The position numbers were made by a program, and so were the translations under genes. Under the pieces are notes generated by a model that was not told where the DNA came from, did not search any database, and saw nothing but the letters and a program-made list of their open reading frames with translations. Positions 8,292 through 17,314 of a stretch of DNA of 64,000 nt are shown here, piece after piece. The first letter of the stretch is position 1; every line of letters begins with the position of its first letter. Source of the DNA: Glaciecola petra (GTDB lineage: Bacteria; Pseudomonadota; Gammaproteobacteria; Enterobacterales; Alteromonadaceae); contig NZ_JAVRHX010000003.1 of assembly GCF_031846345.1 (NCBI RefSeq), positions 310,001-374,000 on the forward strand, written 5' to 3'.

Positions 8292-9671
8292 TTACGCTTT
8301 TGTCGCCAGTAGTTTATCAATAATATGCAGTGTGCTCTGAACTGCGCCCGCGTTGGCTCGAAGTACCTTAACACCCTGTTTACCGGCGTCCTCAGCTGAT
8401 TTATTATCACTTATCCATGCATTGCATTGCTCATAGAGTTGAGCTTCGTTATTCACAATCACTAGGGCACCTTCATTCTCTAAATACTCGCAAATTTTGG
8501 GATTATTGTAGGTACTAGGCCCCATCACTATTGGTTTAGAATACAATGCCGCCTCCAACGCATTATGCCCACCTTTGGGAGCAAGACTCCCCCCAACAAA
8601 ACTAACATCGCATATGCTATAACACGCCTTTAGACACCCCATAATATCGACCAAAACACAGTCAATCGAATGCTCTTTTGCTTGTTCTTTATTTACTTGT
8701 TTATGGCTATTCTCATCTGCATTAAATTGCTTATTTTTGCTGATCCGTTCCACACACAAACCGCCCGACCTTAATATATTTTCAACTTCATCAAACCGAT
8801 GAGGATGTCGAGGTACAATAATCAAACATAGTGTTGGTACTTGCTGTTTTAGCTTAGTAAAGGTTTTTAATAGTGCCTTTTCTTCTGGAGCATGAGTAGA
8901 ACCACCTAATAAAATTGGTCGCCCTTGGAGCCCATAACTATCCAGTATTTTTTCGCCTAAATCAGCGTCACTGACTACCGCACTAATATCAAATTTCATA
9001 TTTTTGGTATTAACAAGTTGCTTTTTGTATACGCCAAGCGACAAAAAATTACTAAAAGATTCAGTGCTTTGGGTGCAAATTACTTCTATGCTCCTCATGC
9101 TGGGCCTGAACAACCAAGCAAATTTTTTATACACTACCAAGGATTGATCTGTCATTCTGGCATTGATAAGTAAACAAGGAATGTTCCTCGATTGACATTG
9201 ATGAAGCATATTTGGCCAAATTTCCAACTCTACAATTAAACACAAACAAGGTTTGATGTGGTTAAAAAAAAGCTGCATACACAAAGGCACATCGAAGGGT
9301 AAGTAGCAGTGCTGAACTTTATTTTGATAAAGCCTGGCAGCATGCACGGCGCCTGTTACTGAAGACGTGGATAAGGTAATTGCTTTCTCAGGATGCTGCT
9401 TTTGTAAATTAACAATAAGATGATGAACCGCGTTTATCTCTCCCACAGATGCGCAATGAATATATATCCCGTTCTGCTCAAAGTGGTTTGTTAGCAACCC
9501 AAAACGTTCCATAAAACGCCGAGACTTTAGTTCTTGTTTTTTTTCAGCTTCGCTGTGTTTCAATTTTTTACGAAACAACACCAACATAAAAGGTAGTGCC
9601 AAAGACAAAAACAAGCTGTAAATGTAACGAAGAAAAGTATGTAACAAAAAGGATTTAAGCATATTACTCAT
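8292..9671 (-). CDS. waaA: 3-deoxy-D-manno-octulosonic acid (Kdo) transferase
   Basis: WaaA (KdtA) transfers Kdo from CMP-Kdo onto lipid IVA, the first step of the LPS inner core, at the inner face of the cytoplasmic membrane. The 459-residue protein has an N-terminal membrane anchor (residues 8-30), then a glycosyltransferase-N domain with HCASVGE, and a C-terminal GT-B half with VPRHPHRFDEV and VGGSLAPKGGHNALEAA. It is slightly longer than the usual roughly 425 residues because of a loop around 305-330. It lies downstream of moaA on the same strand. Confidence 0.93.
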   Translation of the reverse strand: MSNMLKSFLLHTFLRYIYSLFLSLALPFMLVLFRKKLKHSEAEKKQELKSRRFMERFGLLTNHFEQNGIYIHCASVGEINAVHHLIVNLQKQHPEKAITLSTSSVTGAVHAARLYQNKVQHCYLPFDVPLCMQLFFNHIKPCLCLIVELEIWPNMLHQCQSRNIPCLLINARMTDQSLVVYKKFAWLFRPSMRSIEVICTQSTESFSNFLSLGVYKKQLVNTKNMKFDISAVVSDADLGEKILDSYGLQGRPILLGGSTHAPEEKALLKTFTKLKQQVPTLCLIIVPRHPHRFDEVENILRSGGLCVERISKNKQFNADENSHKQVNKEQAKEHSIDCVLVDIMGCLKACYSICDVSFVGGSLAPKGGHNALEAALYSKPIVMGPSTYNNPKICEYLENEGALVIVNNEAQLYEQCNAWISDNKSAEDAGKQGVKVLRANAGAVQSTLHIIDKLLATKA

Positions 9672-9737
9672 AAATTTCTGGCGTGCGTTCGGAGTAATCG
9701 TGTGATCAGCAAAGTTTCTTGGAGATTGCCGCGCACA

Positions 9738-10706
9738 TTATCCGCCTAACATTGCTAAATGGGTAGTTGCACCGGTTTTATGCTCTTGCAGCAAATGAGT
9801 TGGCTTTTTATACGGCATAAGTGCTTCAATATGACTGGCTAATTCATGCTTGCGTTCATCGCTCAGACCCCATCTGATGTCGTAACCTTTTTCCGCAAAT
9901 AAACATAAATGCACCTTCCCCGTTGACGAAACTCTTAAGCGATTACAGTTGTCACAAAACCCGGAAGCATATGGTGTAATAAGTCCAATAGTGCCGACAT
10001 AATCTTGGTGAGAATAAACCCTCGCTGGGCCTGAAAACTTATCACGACTAGTCTGTACAAAGCCATTTTCTATCAAGCTATGTTGTATACCTGCGGGACT
10101 GACATGTTGTTGGTTAAAAAATATCGCATTATCGCCGGTTTCCATAAGTTCGATAAACCTAAAACTTACCGGTTTATCTTTAATATACTGCATGACCTGA
10201 CCCAATACTTTGTGGTTAAACTGCTTCATCAATACTAAATTTATCTTCACTTTTAAGCCAACATCGATGGCGCGGTCTATTCCCAGTAATATTTCTTTGA
10301 GTTTGCTTGAACCAGTTATGACTTTAAATTGGTGCTCATCAAAACTGTCGACACTTACATTGACACTGTCTAAACCCGCATTGTACCAGTCTTGCGCATT
10401 CTGTGTGAGCTTATAGCCATTGGTTGTTAATGCGATGGTTTGAATATGTTGGTTCTGCTTTATACCTGCGATAATATCACTTAAATCTTTACGTAAACTG
10501 GGCTCACCGCCTGTTATTCTGACTTTTTTTGTACCCAATGAAGCAAATACTTCAACAAGATTTAGTACTTCATGAGAACTTAAAAAACGACTTTTGTGGG
10601 TCTTTTGATAGCCATCGGGCAAGCAATATTGGCAACTAAAATTGCAAACATCCGTTAGTGATACTCGTAAATATTCAAATTGACGACCAAATCCATCGCT
10701 TAGCAA
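9738..10706 (-). CDS. moaA: GTP 3',8-cyclase (molybdenum cofactor step 1)
   Basis: MoaA is a radical SAM enzyme that, with MoaC, converts GTP to cyclic pyranopterin phosphate. The N-terminal cluster cysteines are Cys21, Cys25 and Cys28 in CNFSCQYC. TGGEPSLR follows as the SAM-binding GGE motif. The C-terminal cluster motif is CDNCNRLR followed by a third Cys about 14 residues later. The start is TTG, preceded by AAGGTG. No other moa gene is near, so the gene stands alone here. Confidence 0.94.
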   Translation of the reverse strand: MLSDGFGRQFEYLRVSLTDVCNFSCQYCLPDGYQKTHKSRFLSSHEVLNLVEVFASLGTKKVRITGGEPSLRKDLSDIIAGIKQNQHIQTIALTTNGYKLTQNAQDWYNAGLDSVNVSVDSFDEHQFKVITGSSKLKEILLGIDRAIDVGLKVKINLVLMKQFNHKVLGQVMQYIKDKPVSFRFIELMETGDNAIFFNQQHVSPAGIQHSLIENGFVQTSRDKFSGPARVYSHQDYVGTIGLITPYASGFCDNCNRLRVSSTGKVHLCLFAEKGYDIRWGLSDERKHELASHIEALMPYKKPTHLLQEHKTGATTHLAMLGG

Positions 10707-10744
10707 AAAAACACCTTTATTATTTAATAATTTGCAGTCTACTT

Positions 10745-10891
10745 ACTATAAATCGGATACGCTTTTTATACTAGGGTCTGATTTACCTTATGCACTAATT
10801 TTTAGGGCCTTTTGGCCGATAAACTTCTATATGAAAGTTAATGCAGTACTTTACGTTTTTACATGAAACATAGCCACTATAAATCGGATAC
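10745..10891 (+). repeat. 16-bp direct repeat around the start of the sigma54 activator gene
   Basis: ACTATAAATCGGATAC occurs at 10745-10760, upstream of the gene, and again at 10876-10891, inside its first ten codons. Two exact 16-mers 131 bases apart may be binding sites for an autoregulator, or a small duplication. Confidence 0.5.
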
Positions 10892-13889
10892 TATTTTGTC
10901 TGTGTTGCTACAAGTAACACAGTGCGATTTTGTGCGGGTAACTGAAACCAACGTAAACGGCGATAAGCGAAGTGAGTTTGGAATATATGAAGATAAATTT
11001 CAAAAGTTTACTCATGCTTTAGATCAATTCGTAGCAGAAAAAACTTACATTTTTAATAACTATGAATTTAGTTTTTGTATATTTAATTCCCATCATTTAC
11101 ACATAGATTGTTGTGCTCACGAATTTGACAAAATAACTGACGCAGACGGTGAAGAGGCCAATAGCACCACCAACAAAGTACTTCAAAATAGAAAATCACA
11201 TTATAGTGAGTCGCAAATCAGCAAGCATTTTTCTATTGATTTGATGAACAAGACAGGCCTACCGGCCACTTTGTTTAAGTTGGCAAACCCAGAAAGCGAT
11301 AACACCGACATTAATAACGCAGAAGGAACCCAACTATTGTTGTCGACCTTGTGTGCAACGATAGAAAGCCTCCAGCTGATTAATCAATACGAAAAATACA
11401 CCCGCGATAGCCTAACAAATTTGCAATCACGTTCATCTTTGCAGGGTGAAATTGATGAACAAATATCGCATTCGGGTATTGCTTTGTGCTTAGTGCATTG
11501 CAACGACTTCCAACAAGTTAATCGAAAATTTGGCCAAGAACAAGGCGATTTAGTTTTGCATGAAATTGCAGCTATTCTTGAGAAACACACTCGCGCTGAA
11601 GATATCTCAGGAAGATTTGGTGGTGCATTATTTGGTGTTGCGACTAAAGCTTCCGAAATAAGCGATGGGATGCATATTGCCAGTAAACTGCAAAACGCCT
11701 TGCATAGTAAACCATATTTGAAAAATTCGGTTCGTTTAACATTTAATGTGGGTATTTCTTTTGTCAGCCAACAAGAAGCAGCACTAGACAATAATGTCAG
11801 TTCAAGTATTTTGATTAACCGCGCTGAACAAGCGCTCAAAGCGGCTCAAAATGCCGAAAAACCAAGTATTGTGCAATGGGAGCCTGATAAATTTAGATTA
11901 GACGAACAAGAGTTTAATTATTTAGGAGGTATATTTACGCCCGATAATGTCACTAATTATCGAAATATGCTGTTACTATGGGACATCTCTTCTATTATCG
12001 CTGACGAACATTCATTTCCTCCTTTATTGAAAAGCGTGATTGAACGACTTGCTTATACCTTTGAGTTTACTTATGCCGGTATTATTTGTAGCAAAGGAGA
12101 ACAAATTTCTGATCATGGTTTTAAATTAGACCAAAACACCGAAATCAGCAATTTAGACTGGAATGAATGTGAATACCGCGAACCACTGCGCGAAGCCGCC
12201 GAAAATGCCATTAAAAACTCGCAACACACAGAGCATGAAGAAAACCAATTTAAATCACTTATTATACCTTTAGGTACTGAAGCTGATGAATGCTTTTTTA
12301 TCATGGGTGAGAGTGACCGACTCGATTTAACTCACGATTCGATTATGCTATTTGTTGGTTTTGCACGGCAAATCGGTAAGGCACTAAAACGCAGTCAACT
12401 AGAAGACGAGCTCAACAAAAAATTAGAACGACAAAACGCTAAATTGGCAAAAGAACTGACCGAACTTAAGGCTGGGATTAAATCTAGTGCGCTAGTGTAT
12501 CGTTCTTTACAAATGCGCAAAATAGTCGAATTAACTCAGCGTGCAGCACAAACTGATACGACGGTATTAGTCACTGGAGAAAGCGGTACAGGAAAAGAAA
12601 AGTTAATGCATGCAATACATCGACTAGGTGATAGAAGCGAACGTCCATTAATTATTGTCGACTGTGGTTCTATTCCCGAAACCTTAATTGAGTCTGAGTT
12701 GTTTGGACACACTAAGGGCGCTTTTACCGGCGCACAAAGCGATAGTAAAGGAAAAATTCAAGCCGCTAATGGTGGCATATTAGTGTTGGACGAAATAGGC
12801 GAATTACCGCTCTCTATGCAACCCAAATTACTTCGATTTGTGCAAGAAAAAAACTATACACCCGTTGGTAGCAACACGCCTATTGATGTGGATGTCAAGA
12901 TAGTTGCAGTCACTAACCGCGACCTAGCAAAAGAAGTAAGCCTGGGGAACTTTCGTAAAGATTTGTATTATCGACTAAATGTTGTTGCATTGCATAACCC
13001 GCCCTTACGCGAAAGAAAGGAAGATATTGATTTACTATCTAAACATTTTTTGAGTAAGTTTTCGCAGCAGTTTGATATTGGTAATAAGTTTCTTAGTCCT
13101 CAAACGATAGGCTTAATGCAGACTTATAGTTGGCCAGGTAATGTCAGAGAATTAGAAAATGCGCTTATGCAAGCTAGTTTGTTAACTATACAAGACGAGA
13201 TTACTTTCAATGACCTCAATTTAGATATAGATAATAATGCCGTTAATAATGAAACTCATATGACACAAGCAAATTCAAATGAAGTATTGCCCATAAATGG
13301 ACAGGCATCTGATATTCATATAAACCATTTAAATGGACAGGCACCTGATATTCATATAAACGCTCATGATTTAGCTGAACTAAGATCTGATGTTAATATT
13401 CATACGCAAGAAAATACTGAGTCTGAGCACTTTATTACGGTCAATCCAACATGGGAACGCCAATATAAACAAAAATTAGACGCACTCGTTGCTGCATTGA
13501 ACCCAGGGCATGCCTTAGAAATTGCAATTGGCAATGCAGTTGAGAATGCACTTCTACATGAAGCATTTGCAATGTGTAAATCAGCTAATAAAACAGCACT
13601 TTTACTACAAATCCCTGTCAGTACAGCACGTCGACGTTTAATGAAACCGCGAATTAATATTGGTGCAATTGAACATTCATCACAGTGGCAAAATGTGTTG
13701 GCGCTGTTAAAGCAAATTGTTCGTGGCGACTTTTATGTTAAAGAACCCATGGAAGTGATTCGTTTGATAACGGCAAGTAGAATTCTTTCAGCTTATAGTA
13801 GCAATATGACCTTAGCTTCTCAGCTAATGGGAGTAAGCGAACCTACTATGTATAAATTACGTAAAAATCTATCTTATTTAGGGCTTTAA
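10863..13889 (+). CDS. Sigma54-dependent activator with degenerate GGDEF, GAF and two C-terminal HTH-like segments
   Basis: The 1008-residue protein carries an N-terminal GGDEF-type domain (about 180-335) whose signature is degenerate (GGALF at 253-257), so it is unlikely to make c-di-GMP. A GAF-like domain follows (about 370-515), then a short coiled coil. The AAA+ domain has Walker A GESGTGKE at 572-579 and GAFTGA at 619-624, the loop that contacts sigma54. A linker at 812-836 holds a tandem 36-bp repeat. Two helix-turn-helix-like segments end the protein (about 895-930 and 970-1008). The targets are unknown. The start ATG has a weak ribosome binding site. Confidence 0.85.
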   Translation: MKHSHYKSDTILSVLLQVTQCDFVRVTETNVNGDKRSEFGIYEDKFQKFTHALDQFVAEKTYIFNNYEFSFCIFNSHHLHIDCCAHEFDKITDADGEEANSTTNKVLQNRKSHYSESQISKHFSIDLMNKTGLPATLFKLANPESDNTDINNAEGTQLLLSTLCATIESLQLINQYEKYTRDSLTNLQSRSSLQGEIDEQISHSGIALCLVHCNDFQQVNRKFGQEQGDLVLHEIAAILEKHTRAEDISGRFGGALFGVATKASEISDGMHIASKLQNALHSKPYLKNSVRLTFNVGISFVSQQEAALDNNVSSSILINRAEQALKAAQNAEKPSIVQWEPDKFRLDEQEFNYLGGIFTPDNVTNYRNMLLLWDISSIIADEHSFPPLLKSVIERLAYTFEFTYAGIICSKGEQISDHGFKLDQNTEISNLDWNECEYREPLREAAENAIKNSQHTEHEENQFKSLIIPLGTEADECFFIMGESDRLDLTHDSIMLFVGFARQIGKALKRSQLEDELNKKLERQNAKLAKELTELKAGIKSSALVYRSLQMRKIVELTQRAAQTDTTVLVTGESGTGKEKLMHAIHRLGDRSERPLIIVDCGSIPETLIESELFGHTKGAFTGAQSDSKGKIQAANGGILVLDEIGELPLSMQPKLLRFVQEKNYTPVGSNTPIDVDVKIVAVTNRDLAKEVSLGNFRKDLYYRLNVVALHNPPLRERKEDIDLLSKHFLSKFSQQFDIGNKFLSPQTIGLMQTYSWPGNVRELENALMQASLLTIQDEITFNDLNLDIDNNAVNNETHMTQANSNEVLPINGQASDIHINHLNGQAPDIHINAHDLAELRSDVNIHTQENTESEHFITVNPTWERQYKQKLDALVAALNPGHALEIAIGNAVENALLHEAFAMCKSANKTALLLQIPVSTARRRLMKPRINIGAIEHSSQWQNVLALLKQIVRGDFYVKEPMEVIRLITASRILSAYSSNMTLASQLMGVSEPTMYKLRKNLSYLGL
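13296..13367 (+). repeat. Tandem 36-bp repeat containing TGGACAGGCA twice
   Basis: Two adjacent 36-bp units encode NGQASDIHIN-HL and NGQAPDIHIN-AH in the linker between the AAA+ and HTH parts of the activator. Each unit contains the dispersed 10-mer (13298-13307 and 13334-13343). The frame is kept. Confidence 0.85.
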
Positions 13890-13914
13890 ATAGAATATCC
13901 TCTTTTTTACTTAC

Positions 13915-16900
13915 TTAGTTTTCGAAGGAGTTATCTTTCTTAGGTTTTGATTTTTGGCTGCGGCGTCGCAGTACTTTGACATCTTTTTCTTTGATAGCTT
14001 TGTCTAAATTAACAACCAAAGAATTAAGCGTACTAAATGGCAATTCTTTTTCTATTTGCACAATCCCTGTCCACGTATTCCTACCTGCTTCTTTCGACTT
14101 ATAGAGCGCTTTGTCAGCTAAAAGATGAACTTGGTCCCATGACAAAGATTGCGGCGCATGATGACTAAATGGGAAAAGTGCAAAACCAAGTGAGCTAGAT
14201 AGATGGAATTTATTGGGTAATCCAACATCAAATCCATGTTCAGCAATGGCTATTCTTATTCGTTCGGCAAGGGTTTGCGCTTCGTTTAGATTATCAACCT
14301 CAGCGACTACCATGTATTCATCTCCACCCCAGCGAATGACAATATCATGTTCACGACATTCTCTTTTTAATATATTAGCCACTTGAATAATGACTTTGTC
14401 ACCAGCATAGTGACCATAGTTATCATTGATGGGCTTAAATCCATCAAGGTCAAACATTAGTGCCATCAAACGGGGGCCTGATTCTGAGGTAAGCGAACTT
14501 TCAATAAGGTTCTGCCCGAATCTTCGCGATATCTCATCAATGCGAGGGATAATTACTTCCGATAAATGTCGGCGGTTATGCAAGCCAGTTAGCTGATCTG
14601 TAATACTGATATGAAGCAGTTTTTCATTCACTTCCCTTAACTCGGCTGTGCGTTCTTGAACGCTGTGCTCTAATTCTATTTGATATTGCTTTTGCATTAC
14701 TTCTTTTTGGTGAAAATAACAACGAATTCGCCAACCAAAAATAACTGTCACTAAGAAATAAATAGTATAGGCCCACCACGATAACCATGGCGCTGGATGC
14801 ACTATTAGTTCGATACTGGTGCCTTGATTATTCCAAATTCCATCACTGTTAGACGCGACCACCTTAAAAGTATATGTGCCTGACGGTAAATTAGTATAGG
14901 TCGCTCTGCGCACATCACGAATTTCAACCCATTCTGTATCAAAACCCTCAAGTTTGTATTTGTAGTTATTGTTTAAAGGAGACGCAAAATCTAATGCAGC
15001 AAACTCAAAACCTATCAGGTAGTCTGTATGACGAATCTCTATCGCTTGGCTTTTTTGGTTTATTGACTCACTGACCGAAAAGACTTTGTTAAGACGTTGG
15101 AAGTGTGTCAGTTCTATGGGCGGTGGTGTGGGGTTTGGCTTTACTTCCGCCGGGTTAAAACGAGTTACACCTTCATTTCCGCCAAAATATAAATATCCGT
15201 TTTCATCTTTATGATATGAGCCAGAATTAAACTCGTTATCTTGAATCCCTTGTGAAACCGTATAGTTGACGATCTCCTTTGTCTCTCTATTTATCTTTGC
15301 TAAGGCTTTATTGGTACTGGCCCATAAAAAGCCTTCTTCGTCTTCCAACACGCCATATACAACATTGCTTGGCATACCATTTCCAGTGTGCAGTTTTTCA
15401 AAAGTAATTCGGCCACTGTCGAGGTTATAGGCGCTGAGTAAATTTAGCCCGCCACCTTGCGTGCCCACCCAAATATTTCTATTTGAATCTTCATGTATGG
15501 TCAGGATAGAGTTGGCACCAAGACTATCAGGGTCATCTAAGCGCCGCTGCATTCTAAACGCCGTTTCTGTTTTTGGTACAAATACGTTTAATCCAGCATC
15601 CCACGTACCGACCCATAACTTACCATCGAAACTTTCGTGTAAGGTCATCACTTTATTGCTACTAAGTGTGCTGATATCATCAGCATCAAATTTATATCGG
15701 GTAAAATTATCAGTCTTTCTATTGTAGCGATTTAAACCACCATTAAAGGTGCCAAACCATATTGTTCCGTCGGTTCCTTTAATAATAGACGTTATACCGT
15801 TTGCACCAATACTATTTTCATCAGCATTATCGTATCTGTAATGGGTGAATAGATTTTCTATTGGATTATATTTGGTCGCCCCTGAAATTCTGTAACCAAA
15901 CCAAATTTCGTCGTCATTCACTTTCAACATTGACATGACTTTGTCGTCAATCAGTCCAGCTTGAGTGTCTGTTTGAAGGGGTAACTTTGAAACTTCTGAA
16001 GTACTCAAATCGACAATATCCAAGCCTGCATCATTACCAACAAACATCTTGCCCGCGTGCGTGCCAATCATAGTGGTAATATTTGATGATAATGAGTTAG
16101 CTTTCCCATCCGCTTTAAAATAGTGGTCGAATTGCGTTGTTCGAGTATTCCACTTATTCAAGCCATCAAAGGTTCCAACCCAAAATACATCAGTATTATC
16201 TAAGAATACACTCCATATCCTAGAGTCTGTTAAACCTGCTTTACCTTGCACATTCTTTTGGAGTAGCTGAAACTTTTCAGTGCCTACTTTTTTATAGTGT
16301 AGGCCGTTTCGTGTCCCTATCCACAATGTTTGCATGGCATCTTGACCAATCGCGTTAAGGGAATCATCCTCAAACCCTGCCACCATTTGAATCATATCTT
16401 CAAAATTTTCTAATTTTGGGCCTTTTAAATCGAAGCGATAGAGGCCTTGTTTAAATGTGCCTATCCACAAAACTTGTTCATGATCAATATACAAAGAACG
16501 AATACCTGAAGTTATGCCTTCATCTTTCGTATTGAAGTCTGGGATAACCACACTCACTTGTTCTGTTTTAATATTGAATTTTAATAAGCCATTTCGATCA
16601 GTACCAAGCCACAAATTACCTGCAAAATCTTCAATGAGTGTCCAGATGTCGGTATGAGAGCCATCTAATAAGGGGAAATTAAATTGCTTAAAATTATTCT
16701 CTTCGGGAATAAATTTATTTAAACCTTTTTTGGTCGCGACCCACATGGTGTTATTAGAATCACGCAATACCGCACGCACTTCTTTGTCATTAATTGAACT
16801 ACGAGTGCCATTAGCTAAGTAACGAGTAAACTTGTTTGTTTTGTGGTCAAGAACACTTACGCCGTTTCGGGTGCCTGTCCAAATATTGCCATTTGCATCT

Positions 16901-17205
16901 TCTGCAATAGATTTTATCCACGGGGATGAGATAGATGTAGGGTCATTAAACTGAGTAATGTAGGCTGTAAAACCGATGCCGTCGTATTTATTCAGGCCTT
17001 CTTGTGTACCAAACCATAGAAACCCGCGCGAATCTTGGAAGATATCAATCACTGACTGCTGCGATAATCCGTTGGTAGTGCTTATTTTTTCAAACCGAAT
17101 ATTATCGGCAGAACCCATCAGCCATGGACTTAAAAATGCCAAGCACACAAAAAATAATATTTTTGTCGTTTGAATGGGTTTATGCAACAACACGTTTATT
17201 TTCAT
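13915..17205 (-). CDS. Reg_prop/Y_Y_Y sensor with diguanylate cyclase domain
   Basis: The protein has a signal peptide/anchor (residues 10-30) and then a periplasmic beta-propeller of about a dozen Reg_prop repeats (GFLWFGTQEGLNKYD, NIWTGTRNGVSVLD and similar). A Y_Y_Y domain (about 720-790), a single membrane helix (about 800-820), a coiled coil and a GGDEF domain follow. The active loop reads GGDEY at 960-964, with Tyr in place of the usual Phe. An inhibitory RxxD (REHD) lies five residues before it. It should make c-di-GMP in response to a periplasmic, probably polysaccharide-derived, signal; the ligand is inferred from the class. Confidence 0.88.
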   Translation of the reverse strand: MKINVLLHKPIQTTKILFFVCLAFLSPWLMGSADNIRFEKISTTNGLSQQSVIDIFQDSRGFLWFGTQEGLNKYDGIGFTAYITQFNDPTSISSPWIKSIAEDANGNIWTGTRNGVSVLDHKTNKFTRYLANGTRSSINDKEVRAVLRDSNNTMWVATKKGLNKFIPEENNFKQFNFPLLDGSHTDIWTLIEDFAGNLWLGTDRNGLLKFNIKTEQVSVVIPDFNTKDEGITSGIRSLYIDHEQVLWIGTFKQGLYRFDLKGPKLENFEDMIQMVAGFEDDSLNAIGQDAMQTLWIGTRNGLHYKKVGTEKFQLLQKNVQGKAGLTDSRIWSVFLDNTDVFWVGTFDGLNKWNTRTTQFDHYFKADGKANSLSSNITTMIGTHAGKMFVGNDAGLDIVDLSTSEVSKLPLQTDTQAGLIDDKVMSMLKVNDDEIWFGYRISGATKYNPIENLFTHYRYDNADENSIGANGITSIIKGTDGTIWFGTFNGGLNRYNRKTDNFTRYKFDADDISTLSSNKVMTLHESFDGKLWVGTWDAGLNVFVPKTETAFRMQRRLDDPDSLGANSILTIHEDSNRNIWVGTQGGGLNLLSAYNLDSGRITFEKLHTGNGMPSNVVYGVLEDEEGFLWASTNKALAKINRETKEIVNYTVSQGIQDNEFNSGSYHKDENGYLYFGGNEGVTRFNPAEVKPNPTPPPIELTHFQRLNKVFSVSESINQKSQAIEIRHTDYLIGFEFAALDFASPLNNNYKYKLEGFDTEWVEIRDVRRATYTNLPSGTYTFKVVASNSDGIWNNQGTSIELIVHPAPWLSWWAYTIYFLVTVIFGWRIRCYFHQKEVMQKQYQIELEHSVQERTAELREVNEKLLHISITDQLTGLHNRRHLSEVIIPRIDEISRRFGQNLIESSLTSESGPRLMALMFDLDGFKPINDNYGHYAGDKVIIQVANILKRECREHDIVIRWGGDEYMVVAEVDNLNEAQTLAERIRIAIAEHGFDVGLPNKFHLSSSLGFALFPFSHHAPQSLSWDQVHLLADKALYKSKEAGRNTWTGIVQIEKELPFSTLNSLVVNLDKAIKEKDVKVLRRRSQKSKPKKDNSFEN
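16872..16881 (-). repeat. Dispersed 10-mer TGGACAGGCA
   Basis: Encodes WTGT in a propeller repeat, where this residue pattern is natural for the family, so this copy may be coincidental. Confidence 0.6.
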
Positions 17206-17265
17206 GCGGCCAGTTCTGTGTCTTGATTAATACAGGTTATCGTCACTAAAATAAATTTCTCCAAT

Positions 17266-17292
17266 AAAAAAGCCATCAAATGATGGCTTTTT
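17266..17292 (-). terminator. Terminator of the subtilase gene
   Basis: AGCCATCA/TGATGGCT form an 8-bp perfect stem with a 2-base loop and A and T tracts on the two sides. It lies 23 bases after the subtilase stop codon. Confidence 0.8.
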
Positions 17293-17314
17293 GTTTAGCT
17301 TTTTCAACGTGTCT

